Positions 19,287-28,430 are shown, counted from the first letter of the stretch. The stretch is DNA of 64,000 nucleotides from Winogradskyella litoriviva (GCF_013249065.1 NZ_JABRWQ010000005.1:310001-374000); one strand, 5' to 3'. Notes: generated by a model not told the origin, from the letters alone. Program-made: numbers and translations.

Positions 19287-20873
19287 ATGAAAAAAATTAG
19301 AATCTTAGTATTGTGTCTCATCACCACTTTGGGGTATGCACAAAAAAAATTAAGTAAAACATCACAATCTATTAATGTAAATAAAGATGTCGTTGTTGAC
19401 TTAAATACGAGTTATGTAGAAATACAACTAGAGACTTGGAATAAAAATACTGTAGAAGTTGAAGCTTATATTGAAAGCGAAAAGTTAACTAAAGAGGAAT
19501 TAAAACATGCATTAGAGTCTTGGAATCTTAAAATCGAAGGTTCTAATGATAAAGTGACAATATCCTCGAGTGGAGGCAGTAGATTTGGTGTAGTTGACGC
19601 AAGTGAATATCCAAGTTTAATAAAAGAGTTAGAATATCAACTCATTGAAATGCCAGAGCTTCCAGAACTGCCAGAATTCCCAGAACTGCCAGAGATGGTT
19701 AATATGCCAAAGATGCCAGAACTACCAGATATGCCAGTTATGCCTAAATTACCAGAGTTGCCTAAAGGTGTCACAACTATTGAATTTGATTATGAAAAAT
19801 ACCAAAAAGATGGTGAGAATTATTTGGCAGAATGGAGTAAAAAATATGAAAAGAAAGGTGGAAAAGAATTTCAGAAAAAGATGGAAGATTGGGCCAGAAA
19901 ATTCGGTGAGTCTGGTTATCAAGAAAAAATGGAAAAATGGGGAAAAGAATACGCAGAACGTTTTGATGGTAAGTGGACTAAAGAAATGGAAAAATGGGGC
20001 GAAAAATTTGGAGAGAAATATGGAAAGGATATGGAGAAATGGGGAGAAGAGTTTGGTGAGCGTTTTGGTGAAGAATGGGAAGAGAAAATGGCAATTTGGG
20101 GCGAACGCTTTAGTAATGAAATGGATGAACGCTCAGAAGCTTTAGAACAAAGAAAAGAGGCTCTTAAGAATAGAAAAGAGACTTTGTATAAAGAAAATGA
20201 AGCTCGCAGAAAAGCTCTAGAAGCAAGACGAGATGAATTAAACAATAGAAGAGACGTACGCGTAATTCAACGATTAGAATCAGGGACTAACAGCAAAGTA
20301 AAAAAGGTATTGAAAATTAAGATTCCTAAAAAAGCAAAACTAAAAACTAATATAAGACATGGCGAATTAAAATTGTCTTCTGTTATTTATAATATGAAAG
20401 GTGATATTTCACATTCCTTTTTATTAGCAGAACACATTGATGGAGGTGACACTTCCATCAATGTGTCTTATTCACCTGTGGTCATAGATACCTGGAGTTT
20501 AGGTACGCTTAATCTTAATTTTGTAAATAAAGCTCAAATTACAAATGGTAATAATTTAGTGCTAAATTCTAAATCGTCTAATATTAATATTGAAAATTTA
20601 ACTGATACAGGAATTATTGACGGCAGTTTTGGAGACCTTACTATTTCTAACCTTTCTCAAACATTTAAGAATCTTAATTTAGTTTTAGAAAATAGCGATG
20701 CATTGGTTAATTTACCCGATAATCTATATTACACGCTTTACTTTAAAGGCAATCGTTCTAAGTTGAATAATAAAACAACAGAGCAAAAAACGATTAGAAA
20801 TTATCCTAATGGTGAAAGCTCTAACCGAAGTATTGTAATTAATGCTAAGTATAGTGATGTGATTATTAATTAA
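19287..20873 (+). CDS. Secreted repeat protein of the ECF operon, DUF4097-like
   Basis: A 528-residue exported protein (signal peptide to about residue 18). Residues 25-98 and 340-528 are beta-rich and look like the two parts of a DUF4097-type adhesin/bactofilin-like repeat sheet. Between them is an unusual insert: residues 122-160 are a proline ladder of MPELPELPEF-type triplets; residues 181-275 hold five copies of a KMEKWGEKFGE-type repeat (about 199, 215, 234, 249 and 268; period 15-19) with regular Trp-Gly; and residues 280-335 are a charged coil of Glu, Arg and Lys. Third gene of the ECF operon, so probably made in response to envelope stress. Function unknown. Confidence 0.8.
   Translation: MKKIRILVLCLITTLGYAQKKLSKTSQSINVNKDVVVDLNTSYVEIQLETWNKNTVEVEAYIESEKLTKEELKHALESWNLKIEGSNDKVTISSSGGSRFGVVDASEYPSLIKELEYQLIEMPELPELPEFPELPEMVNMPKMPELPDMPVMPKLPELPKGVTTIEFDYEKYQKDGENYLAEWSKKYEKKGGKEFQKKMEDWARKFGESGYQEKMEKWGKEYAERFDGKWTKEMEKWGEKFGEKYGKDMEKWGEEFGERFGEEWEEKMAIWGERFSNEMDERSEALEQRKEALKNRKETLYKENEARRKALEARRDELNNRRDVRVIQRLESGTNSKVKKVLKIKIPKKAKLKTNIRHGELKLSSVIYNMKGDISHSFLLAEHIDGGDTSINVSYSPVVIDTWSLGTLNLNFVNKAQITNGNNLVLNSKSSNINIENLTDTGIIDGSFGDLTISNLSQTFKNLNLVLENSDALVNLPDNLYYTLYFKGNRSKLNNKTTEQKTIRNYPNGESSNRSIVINAKYSDVIIN
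20432..20466. repeat. Perfect 13-base inverted repeat inside the repeat-protein gene
   Basis: ACACATTGATGGA (20432-20444) and TCCATCAATGTGT (20454-20466) are exact complements around a 9-base loop, within the coding sequence. No T run follows, so it is not a standard terminator, but the RNA hairpin would be stable. Confidence 0.75.
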
Positions 20874-21001
20874 AGTTTTTTTTTATTTGAATTTACTCTA
20901 GAATATTAAAGTCTTCAAGTAAATTAGTTTTATTTTTTTGAAGCACAATTTCTTCATGTTTTCCATAGAATACATTTGTATTTTTATGGAAATTTTATTT
21001 T

Positions 21002-21688
21002 ATGCTAGTTCCGTCTTTTGAATCTTTTCTTAAATCTCTTAATGCGCATTCAGTAATTGATGCTTCCATTAAAAAAACGGATTATATACTCTTAGATTTA
21101 TCAATTGATAATACTGAATTAAAGTTTGTTAACACGTCATCTTCTTCGGATTTAGAACAATTCATTTTCAATTACATAAAAACCAACAAAGCAAAAGTAG
21201 CTTTTGGTGGTTATCTCGAAAAACGTAATATCTATCAACGAAGCACGTATTTTAATCAACATAACTCTAAAGAAGAACGTAATATTCATATCGGATTAGA
21301 TATTTGGGTTGAAGCGAATACAGCCATTTATGCACCTTTAGACGGAACAATTCATAGTTTTAAAAACAATACTAATCATGGTGATTATGGTCCTACTTTA
21401 ATTTTGAAACATCAGATAAACGATTTTGAATTCTATACACTCTATGGTCATTTAAGTGAATCATCAATTGCTAATAAATCAGTAGGTATAGAAGTGAAGC
21501 AAGGTGATGTTATTTCGGTATTAGGTACATCTGAGGTGAATGGTGATTATCCGCCACATTTACATTTTCAGATTATAAAAAATATAGAGGATTACAAAGG
21601 AGATTATCCTGGTGTTTGTAATTTATTGAATCTAGAATTTTATAAATTAAATTGCCCAGATCCAAATTTACTCTTAAAATTAAATTAG
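21002..21688 (+). CDS. M23/LytM-like metallopeptidase domain protein without signal peptide
   Basis: A 228-residue protein with the full M23 zinc site: His and Asp in RNIHIGLDIW, the YTLYGHLS motif, and the pair in PPHLHFQII. M23 enzymes normally cut peptidoglycan cross-links, but this protein starts MLVPSFESFLKS with no signal peptide or membrane helix, so it appears cytosolic. It resembles, as I recall, the middle M23 domain of large fusions with phosphotransferase and class III aminotransferase domains, whose substrates are small phospho-amines rather than murein. It converges with the APC permease gene by 4 bases. Confidence 0.82.
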   Translation: MLVPSFESFLKSLNAHSVIDASIKKTDYILLDLSIDNTELKFVNTSSSSDLEQFIFNYIKTNKAKVAFGGYLEKRNIYQRSTYFNQHNSKEERNIHIGLDIWVEANTAIYAPLDGTIHSFKNNTNHGDYGPTLILKHQINDFEFYTLYGHLSESSIANKSVGIEVKQGDVISVLGTSEVNGDYPPHLHFQIIKNIEDYKGDYPGVCNLLNLEFYKLNCPDPNLLLKLN

Positions 21689-22983
21689 CTTTTTTGGTTA
21701 CGCTCAGTGGTTTTGTATATCCATTCAGCAATAAAACATAGTAATATTATGGACATTGACACAATGACTCCTGTGAGATTGGTTAAATATTGTTGGTGAA
21801 TTAAAATGACCAATGCTACCATACACAAAATAAAACCTATTATAGGAATTACTCTATTACTGCCTGTGTCTTTAGCAAGTTTAAAACCTACTAAATTTAC
21901 AATACCAAATATGAGAATAAAGCCAACGCTTCCGGCTGTTGAAATACTTTCTAAATCTAAAACATTGACTAAAATTAAGGTTGCAATGGCTGTGATGAAT
22001 AAACCTATGGGTTGATTCCAAAGTTTAGAAGTAAAGTGATTTGGTAATTCATCATCTTCAGCAATTTCAAAATTGACACGACTTCCACCATATAATGATG
22101 CATTAATAGCTGAAAAAGTTGAAATTAAAGCCGCAATTGTAATTATGGTAAATCCTATTTTACCAAGCATAGGTTTAGCTGCTTCTGCTAAAACGTAATC
22201 TTCAGCTGTGGCAATTTTATCAAAAGTAAGCGAGCCAACGGTAACGATAGCAATTATAAAATAGAGAACAATTACAAAAATAACAGAGTAATAATAGGCT
22301 CTCGGAATGTTCTTTTTAGGATTTTCGATATCTGGTGCTGCATTTGCAATGAGCTCAAAACCTTCATAAGCCACAAAAATTACCATACCAGCAGCAAATA
22401 ATTGTAAAGGTGTTTCCCAGTTAGACAATGCTAATTGCGAGAGATTAGGGTTGCCAATAAGTCCGTAAGCACCAATGCCAATAAAACCTATTAGTATGAT
22501 TAGTTTAATAATTACAGCATAAGATTCAATTTTACCAACTATTGCAACGCTATAATAGTTTATGGCTGTTGCTAAGATTATAATAGCGCTAGCATAAATA
22601 TGAAAGTTTATGATTTTGTTTTGTGTTATTTCAAATAAATTAGGAGCATAAGAGCCAAAAGCAGAAGCATACAAGGAGAGCATAATAATATAGCTTGCCC
22701 AAAGTAAATTGTTGATACTTCCACTAAAAATAGTTACACCAAAACCTTGATTGATAAACTTAACGGTTCCGCCTCTGTCAGGATATTTCTGTGATAATTT
22801 TACGTAACTATAAGATGTTATTAGAGCTAATAAACCAGCAAATAAAAATGCAATTGGTGTTCCGCCTTGTGCAATGGAAACTGCTAAACCTAAGACCGCA
22901 AATATTCCACCTCCAACCATGCCACCAATTCCTATGGATATCGCTTCTTTTAAACTTATTTTGTCTGATGTCGCTATAGGCAT
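21685..22983 (-). CDS. APC family amino acid permease
   Basis: A 432-residue inner-membrane protein with twelve hydrophobic segments and the APC superfamily start GIGGMVGGGIFAVLG in helix 1, plus the helix 6 region FVAYEGFELIANAAPD. It takes up amino acids or amines with protons; the substrate cannot be told from the sequence. It ends 4 bases inside the M23-like gene. A 71-base space separates it from the next minus-strand gene upstream. Confidence 0.92.
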   Translation of the reverse strand: MPIATSDKISLKEAISIGIGGMVGGGIFAVLGLAVSIAQGGTPIAFLFAGLLALITSYSYVKLSQKYPDRGGTVKFINQGFGVTIFSGSINNLLWASYIIMLSLYASAFGSYAPNLFEITQNKIINFHIYASAIIILATAINYYSVAIVGKIESYAVIIKLIILIGFIGIGAYGLIGNPNLSQLALSNWETPLQLFAAGMVIFVAYEGFELIANAAPDIENPKKNIPRAYYYSVIFVIVLYFIIAIVTVGSLTFDKIATAEDYVLAEAAKPMLGKIGFTIITIAALISTFSAINASLYGGSRVNFEIAEDDELPNHFTSKLWNQPIGLFITAIATLILVNVLDLESISTAGSVGFILIFGIVNLVGFKLAKDTGSNRVIPIIGFILCMVALVILIHQQYLTNLTGVIVSMSIILLCFIAEWIYKTTERNQKS

Positions 22984-23054
22984 TAATAGGGTTTTAGATT
23001 AAGACTAGAATAATTTGGGTGTCAGTTTTATAACCACTAAATGAATTAATCAAT

Positions 23055-23462
23055 CTAAAAATTTGTGATTTGTTTCTGAGCTATTATTTTTCCTATTAAA
23101 AATCCTGCAATAGCAAATATGCCATCGGAAATAGAAAACCACAACTCTTTTGGTAACATAAAAATGGTTACAAAAGTGGCTATTAACATTAATCCGCCTA
23201 CAATATGAGAAGGTATTATACTTTGTTTAGAAATCTTTGCAGCTGTAAACATACCTACAATAATACCAGCAAAATGAGCAATAACAACAATTATTTTGGA
23301 TCCAGTAGGTATTTTATCCATGTTGTTTTTTATCCATTCCATATCTGAAAGTTGTGCATCAGCAGGAAATGTAAATAGGTTATGACCAATTACGGCTTCA
23401 AAGAGGTGCACCGTTAAACCAGCGATAATTAATCCGATGATAGTTGCTAATACGTTTTTCAT
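23055..23462 (-). CDS. Four-helix membrane protein of unknown function
   Basis: A 135-residue protein with four hydrophobic stretches (about 3-22, 55-77, 84-102 and 108-128) separated by a short polar loop after helix 1. It has the look of a small conserved flavobacterial membrane protein but I do not recognise a named family. It lies 62 bases downstream of corA on the same strand. Confidence 0.65.
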   Translation of the reverse strand: MKNVLATIIGLIIAGLTVHLFEAVIGHNLFTFPADAQLSDMEWIKNNMDKIPTGSKIIVVIAHFAGIIVGMFTAAKISKQSIIPSHIVGGLMLIATFVTIFMLPKELWFSISDGIFAIAGFLIGKIIAQKQITNF

Positions 23463-23524
23463 GGCTATGTTAATTAGAGGTATAAGATAATAAAATTATA
23501 GAATACGAATTATTAAGCGTTAAA

Positions 23525-24604
23525 TTATAACCACTTTCTACGTTTAAAATAATATAATAATCCTAAAAACATTAAGAACATTACACCCAGTAAAACAAAG
23601 TAGCCGTATCTGTATTTTAGTTCTGGGATGTACTCAAAATTCATTCCGTAAATACCGGCAAGAAAAGTGAGTGGGATAAAAATGGTAGACATTATAGTGA
23701 GTACTTTCATAACCTCATTCATCTTATTACTAATGGTGGTCATGTACATATCCATTAAGCTCCATATCATTTCTCTGTAAATATCAATGTTTTCTGATAC
23801 TTGAATTAAATGGTCGTAAATATCTCTGTAGTAGGTTATTGTGCGCTTGTAAATTAAAGGGTGTTCACCTTTTTCAATGCGATTTATTATTTCACGTAAC
23901 GGAAATATAGCACGACGCACTTTTAATATTTCACGTTTAAGTTGTTGTACTTCAATGTTAATATTATCTCGAGAATGACCTTCAAATAAATCAGTTTCTA
24001 AGTCCTCAATTTTGTTGCCTAAAGTTTCTATAATACTAAAGTAATTATCTACAACAGCATCAATTAAAGCATACAATAGGTAATCGGATTTTAAACCTCT
24101 AATTCTGCCGTTTCCAATTCTAATTCGTTCTCGTATGGTATCAAAAACATCACCTTCGGATTCTTGAAACGATAGCACATAATTTTTTCCTAAAACTAAG
24201 CTTACCTGCTCAATTACAATGTTTTCATCTTTATCATAATACAGCATTTTTAGTACTACAAAAAGGTAATCGTCATACTCATCAATTTTTGGTCGCTGCG
24301 TAGTATTTACAATGTCTTCTAAAACAAGAGGGTGTAAATCATACTGCAAACCAATATTTTCAATCTCACCAATAGAACTTAATCCATCTATATTAATCCA
24401 AGTTACAGAATCGGTTTCTTTAAAAGATTTAGCATCTTCAATATTTGTAAGTATCGTTTCAGATATAGAGTCTTTGGTATAATCAAAAGATTCTATTTTA
24501 ACATTTTTATGCGATTTTTCACCTGTGTAAACAAGTGTGCCAGGAATTTGGCCTGTATGTTTCTTATAATGTTGTGTGCGTTTTTTTGTTCTTTTTTTCT
24601 TCAT
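23525..24604 (-). CDS. corA: CorA family magnesium/cobalt transporter
   Basis: A 359-residue protein with the CorA design: a large cytosolic N-terminal domain, a long helix leading to the membrane, and two C-terminal membrane helices with the channel signature YGMNFE (GMN at about residues 320-322) between them, closing with a basic FKRRKWL tail. It forms a pentameric Mg2+ channel in the inner membrane. The basic N-terminus, rich in Lys and Thr, is normal. Two bases separate it from the upstream MscS-like gene, so the two share a transcript. Confidence 0.95.
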   Translation of the reverse strand: MKKKRTKKRTQHYKKHTGQIPGTLVYTGEKSHKNVKIESFDYTKDSISETILTNIEDAKSFKETDSVTWINIDGLSSIGEIENIGLQYDLHPLVLEDIVNTTQRPKIDEYDDYLFVVLKMLYYDKDENIVIEQVSLVLGKNYVLSFQESEGDVFDTIRERIRIGNGRIRGLKSDYLLYALIDAVVDNYFSIIETLGNKIEDLETDLFEGHSRDNINIEVQQLKREILKVRRAIFPLREIINRIEKGEHPLIYKRTITYYRDIYDHLIQVSENIDIYREMIWSLMDMYMTTISNKMNEVMKVLTIMSTIFIPLTFLAGIYGMNFEYIPELKYRYGYFVLLGVMFLMFLGLLYYFKRRKWL

Positions 24605-24606
24605 GG

Positions 24607-25140
24607 TTATAAAATACTAGAATCATCTAAAGCATCCTTTTGCAATAAAGTTACAGCTTTTTGAAGAAGAAGATTGTTTGGGTATGTGACTAAATCACCA
24701 TTATCTTCTCTAAGGTGAATTTGAAATGCTCTAATATCTTCTATAATAGCTTCTACAGGATAGTCTTTATCATGAATTCTTATCTTATCACCAACACGAT
24801 ACGGAAAGGAAAAAAACATAATAAAACCAGAGGTTACATTGCTTAATATAGACCAAATGGCAAATAAACCAACTCCAATAACTGCGAAAACAGAAGAGAA
24901 AACTAAGGATACTTGCTCTGGTTCTACACCAAGAATAAATGCTTCAATAAGTAGAGCAACTAACACTAATATTACGGTTAGATAGCGACCAATTAAACCA
25001 GCTCTTGCTTCTGTAGTACCACTTTTTTTACCAATCTTTTTTACGGTTATAACTATGATAGTCCTAATAATTATTAGTATAATTAATAATATAATAGAAT
25101 AAATAATCTCATTGAGATGGTTGGTTAAAAATTTAGTCAT
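24607..25140 (-). CDS. Small MscS-type mechanosensitive channel
   Basis: A 177-residue protein: three hydrophobic segments and then the beta domain of MscS, with the pore-side stretch LVFSSVFAVIGVGLFAIWSILSN (split here only for reading) and the FPYRVGDKIRI and VTYPNNLLLQ motifs. It is much shorter than E. coli MscS (286 residues) and lacks most of the C-terminal alpha/beta vestibule; short forms like this are common in Bacteroidota. It opens under membrane tension at osmotic downshock. Cotranscribed with corA. Confidence 0.87.
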   Translation of the reverse strand: MTKFLTNHLNEIIYSIILLIILIIIRTIIVITVKKIGKKSGTTEARAGLIGRYLTVILVLVALLIEAFILGVEPEQVSLVFSSVFAVIGVGLFAIWSILSNVTSGFIMFFSFPYRVGDKIRIHDKDYPVEAIIEDIRAFQIHLREDNGDLVTYPNNLLLQKAVTLLQKDALDDSSIL

Positions 25141-25177
25141 ATTAAAGGTTCTTTTATTTTATAAGGTATAAGATAGG

Positions 25178-26113
25178 TTATTGTAATTTTAAATCTTTTC
25201 TAAGTCCTAAATCAGCATTACTTTTCTTGTTCCAATAATCTGTTTTTAGAGTTTCTAATCTGGTCGCTTTTGTTGTTAAGGTTTTAGCAGATAGACCATC
25301 GCCTGTTGTTGTGGTTTCTTTCCATCCTAAAATATCATAAGGGAAATTAGGGTTGAAATCAATTTGTAATGTTCTGCCTAAATCTTCATAACTAACAATG
25401 TAACTCTTATTGTTTAAACTCGCTGTTGCCTTGTATGCTTTAAGTTCATTATGATTTAAACGAACACTTTCTATAGATGGTATAAGATTTATATCTCCAA
25501 CAGGAAGACTTTTTGGGTCTATTCTTAATTTTGCCCATAGTTCATTTTCTGTCCAGTTTTTTTCTAGATTAACCTTGGTGTCTGCTTCACCTTGAAAATA
25601 AGAATGAGAAACTATCTCAAAATTATCTCTGTTGTTTAATTGTGTATACACATGTCCACACCATTCTTGTATTGAAGCAGAAATTTTTATAGCATGTTGG
25701 TTATTTGCCACAGGAAAAAAGGTGCTTTGCATTATAGAGTAAGGGTAAATGCCAGTATTGAAATTTTTAGTCCTATTCAATTTTAAAACAGGAATATTAC
25801 TTGCATCATAATTATTAGCTTTTACTTGCTCGTTAGGTAAAAAATCTTCCGTTACAAAGATTAAGACTGAAGTCCCTTCTTTTATTTCGCCATAACGCGC
25901 TTGTTCTAATTTGTAAGAGGTTATTTCTGCTTCACCATTATACCAATAATCTTTAAAGTCTTCAGATAATTTGGTTTTTGGTGCTAAAGGTTCAACTTTT
26001 GACTCTGAAATCTGAGCTGTTTCCGTTATAGTTGAATTATTTTCTTTACAAGATGTAATGCTTAAAACACTTCCTGTTATTAAAACAACTATGAGTTTTA
26101 AATTCTTTATCAT
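25178..26113 (-). CDS. Lipoprotein of unknown function, between maf and mscS
   Basis: A 311-residue exported lipoprotein: signal peptide with lipobox SITSC (Cys22) and a Thr/Ser/Glu-rich linker, then a long beta-rich domain containing DYWYNGEAEITSY, IQEWCGHVYTQLN and WTENELWAKLR. Proteins like this are sometimes named septum formation inhibitor Maf in databases because they sit next to maf, but nothing of the Maf fold is present. I do not recognise the domain. Function unknown. It lies 79 bases after maf on the same strand. Confidence 0.75.
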   Translation of the reverse strand: MIKNLKLIVVLITGSVLSITSCKENNSTITETAQISESKVEPLAPKTKLSEDFKDYWYNGEAEITSYKLEQARYGEIKEGTSVLIFVTEDFLPNEQVKANNYDASNIPVLKLNRTKNFNTGIYPYSIMQSTFFPVANNQHAIKISASIQEWCGHVYTQLNNRDNFEIVSHSYFQGEADTKVNLEKNWTENELWAKLRIDPKSLPVGDINLIPSIESVRLNHNELKAYKATASLNNKSYIVSYEDLGRTLQIDFNPNFPYDILGWKETTTTGDGLSAKTLTTKATRLETLKTDYWNKKSNADLGLRKDLKLQ

Positions 26114-26192
26114 AATGTGAGTATTTCGTCGTTTTTATTTCCAAATAAAGCATAGAAAATCCAACGTTAATTTTTATAATAAAGGTACACTT

Positions 26193-26786
26193 CTAAATAC
26201 GGTCTGCAATGCTATTTAACGTTTTGTAAAGTAAATGTGTTGGTAAGCCTACAACATTATTATAAGAGCCTTCAATGCGCGTTATAGCAATGGCACCAAT
26301 CCATTCTTGTATGCCATATGCACCAGCTTTATCTAGTGGTTTAAAATGGTTAACGTAATACCAAATTTCTTCGTCAGTTAAGCTTTTAAACGTCACTTTT
26401 GTTGTGGTATTAACAATCCGTTTTTGTGAGTTAAATGTGATGCAAATAGACGTAATAACGTTGTGTGTTTTGTTACTTAATGATTGTATCATTTTAAAAG
26501 CATCTTCCTCATTTTTTGGTTTACCAATAGCTTTTTCTTCTAACCAAACAATAGTGTCACTAGTAATTAGAATATCATTTTTTTTAAGGTCTTTAACAAA
26601 TGGTTTAGCTTTTAGTTCTGCTAAAAAATCTGTGATTTCTTCCCCTTTTAGATGCTCAGGATATATTTCTTCAACCGGCTTTAATTGTATATTAAAATCG
26701 AGATGCATGTCTTTTAAAAAAGCATGTCGTCTAGGCGATGCTGAAGCTAATATTATATTGAAGTCTTTGAGTTTTTCGTTTAACAT
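26193..26786 (-). CDS. maf: Maf-like nucleoside triphosphate pyrophosphatase
   Basis: A 197-residue cytosolic enzyme that hydrolyses dTTP/UTP or modified nucleotides to the monophosphate and pyrophosphate, cleaning the nucleotide pool. The family motif ILASASPRR is near residue 13, with the catalytic ITSDTIVW and GKPKNEEDAF blocks and the C-terminal DKAGAYGIQEW and NVVGLPTHLL motifs. Six bases separate its start from the stop of the UbiA-type gene upstream, so they form an operon. Confidence 0.96.
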   Translation of the reverse strand: MLNEKLKDFNIILASASPRRHAFLKDMHLDFNIQLKPVEEIYPEHLKGEEITDFLAELKAKPFVKDLKKNDILITSDTIVWLEEKAIGKPKNEEDAFKMIQSLSNKTHNVITSICITFNSQKRIVNTTTKVTFKSLTDEEIWYYVNHFKPLDKAGAYGIQEWIGAIAITRIEGSYNNVVGLPTHLLYKTLNSIADRI

Positions 26787-26792
26787 ATTATT

Positions 26793-27719
26793 TTATTTCA
26801 AGATGAAATTGTAAAGCAATAACGATAACATACCTGTAAGCATTACTAACTTATATATTAAACTGATATGCTTATAATCTGATTTTTCTTTCGCACCAAA
26901 TAACTTTATACTAGCATAAATTAAAGGTGCAATAACCAAAATTAAAAAGTAACCTACAACGGGTAATTGTTTAAATAAATACGTGATTACATAATAGGTA
27001 ATTGCGAGAATAGGCATTATTGAAATAAAAAATATTATTGCATTAGAGCGTTCTCTTCCAAGAATTACTGGTAATGTTTGTATTTCGGCTTTTTGGTCGC
27101 CTTCAATGTCTTCTAAATCTTTAACTAATTCTCTAACCAGATTAATCATAAAAGCAAAAATGGCATAATCTTTTATAATATTAATAAAGGTAGTCTGTAC
27201 GGCTTCATTTGTATAATTCATAGCCGGAATCAATTCAAAAATTCCAACTAACAAAATACTTAAAGCAACAACAAGAGATACAATGGCATTACCTACAATG
27301 GCAATTTGTTTTAGAGATGTAGAATAGATATAGAGTAGTGCAGAAGCAATAAAAAAGATAGCGAAAAAACTAGTTTTGCCTATACTATATGTTAGATAAA
27401 AACCTAAGCCTACACCAATAATATTAAGTACCATAAATAGTGTAGTTGCGTCCTTTTCACTGATAGATTTATTTATTATCAATTGATTAGGTTTGTTAAT
27501 TTTATCGGTTTCAATATCATTGATATCATTAATAACATAACCAGCTGCTGCAATAAGAAGCGTAGCCAACACTAACAGAAAAAAATTAAAATGCGATAAG
27601 GTTGTAACAACGCCATGGCTTTCACCAAAAGGTAATAACAATGCATATTTTATTAAATATTGCATAATGGCAATAATTAATAAATTTTTCCAACGGATTA
27701 AATTGAGAAAGTGAATCAT
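26793..27719 (-). CDS. UbiA family prenyltransferase, geranylgeranylglycerol-phosphate type
   Basis: A 308-residue inner-membrane enzyme with about nine helices and both aspartate motifs of the UbiA superfamily: NDINDIETDKINKP after the second helix, and DLEDIEGDQKAEIQTLP in the middle, which bind the prenyl diphosphate through Mg2+. Bacteroidota genes of this kind beside maf are usually annotated as geranylgeranylglycerol-phosphate geranylgeranyltransferase; the acceptor cannot be proved from sequence. It leads the operon with maf. Confidence 0.87.
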   Translation of the reverse strand: MIHFLNLIRWKNLLIIAIMQYLIKYALLLPFGESHGVVTTLSHFNFFLLVLATLLIAAAGYVINDINDIETDKINKPNQLIINKSISEKDATTLFMVLNIIGVGLGFYLTYSIGKTSFFAIFFIASALLYIYSTSLKQIAIVGNAIVSLVVALSILLVGIFELIPAMNYTNEAVQTTFINIIKDYAIFAFMINLVRELVKDLEDIEGDQKAEIQTLPVILGRERSNAIIFFISIMPILAITYYVITYLFKQLPVVGYFLILVIAPLIYASIKLFGAKEKSDYKHISLIYKLVMLTGMLSLLLYNFILK

Positions 27720-27881
27720 TTGAGGGTTTATGAGATAATATTTTGTAATTAAATAATAGCTACTACAATGATAATAAAAACAATGGTTTAAGAATTAATG
27801 TTTGTTTAAATCATCCTGTTCTTAATTTATGTTTGAGCAGTGTACTCAGCAATTTGTCTTCTTTTTGCTAATATTTTTAGT

Positions 27882-28415
27882 TTAATCGTATTTAGCATTA
27901 AAATTGCCATTCCATTTACCTTGAACTTTTAAAACTTGCTCAATTACATCTCTGGCTGCACCTTTGCCACCATTTTTATGCGAAATATATTTTGAAATAG
28001 CCTTAATTTCTGGAACCGCATCTTGAGGGCAGCATGGCAAACCAACCAATTCCATAACCGGAAAGTCTGGGATATCATCTCCCATATATAAAACTTCAGA
28101 TTTAGAAATATTATGTAAGTCTAGATAAGAGTTAAGTTGTTCAATTTTGTTGTGCGCACCTAAGAATATATCATTAATGCCTAAAGCAGCCAAACGTTTA
28201 CGTACACCTTCATTAGAACCACCCGAAATAATACAGAGATTAAAACCAGCATCAATAGCGGTTTTTAGTGCAAATCCATCTTTAATGCTCATGGTTCTTA
28301 GCATTTCTCCATCTGTTGTCACAGTTATAGTGCCGTCTGTTAAAACGCCATCTACATCAAAAATGAAAGTAGTAATGTCTGTTAAATATTCTTTATAACT
28401 TTTATCGTCGCTCAT
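27882..28415 (-). CDS. KdsC-like HAD phosphatase
   Basis: A 177-residue HAD superfamily enzyme without cap domain, as in 3-deoxy-D-manno-octulosonate 8-phosphate phosphatase: the nucleophile motif FDVDGVLTDG, the motif II IISGGS, and the motif III/IV stretch YMGDDIPDFPVM. The length agrees with KdsC, so its likely role is the last step of Kdo synthesis for lipopolysaccharide; other small HAD phosphatases are possible. It is 15 bases from the DUF2520 gene on the same strand. Confidence 0.87.
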   Translation of the reverse strand: MSDDKSYKEYLTDITTFIFDVDGVLTDGTITVTTDGEMLRTMSIKDGFALKTAIDAGFNLCIISGGSNEGVRKRLAALGINDIFLGAHNKIEQLNSYLDLHNISKSEVLYMGDDIPDFPVMELVGLPCCPQDAVPEIKAISKYISHKNGGKGAARDVIEQVLKVQGKWNGNFNAKYD

Positions 28416-28430
28416 GGGTTGTTTTGTCTT

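Noticed and set aside
19650..19770. Short direct repeats that look like a tandem repeat or CRISPR-like array
   Set aside because: They are in-frame codons of the PELP ladder (CCAGAACTG-type units) without spacers of constant length, so they are coding repeats and not a CRISPR array.
19645..20145. A 166-codon open frame in another frame of the repeat-protein gene
   Set aside because: It comes from the PELP and Trp-Gly repeats read out of frame (Cys/Gln/Asn-rich product), while the 528-residue frame has a signal peptide, domains and operon position.
25178..26113. Labelling the lipoprotein as septum formation inhibitor Maf
   Set aside because: The true Maf protein is the neighbouring gene at 26193-26786; this lipoprotein lacks every Maf motif.
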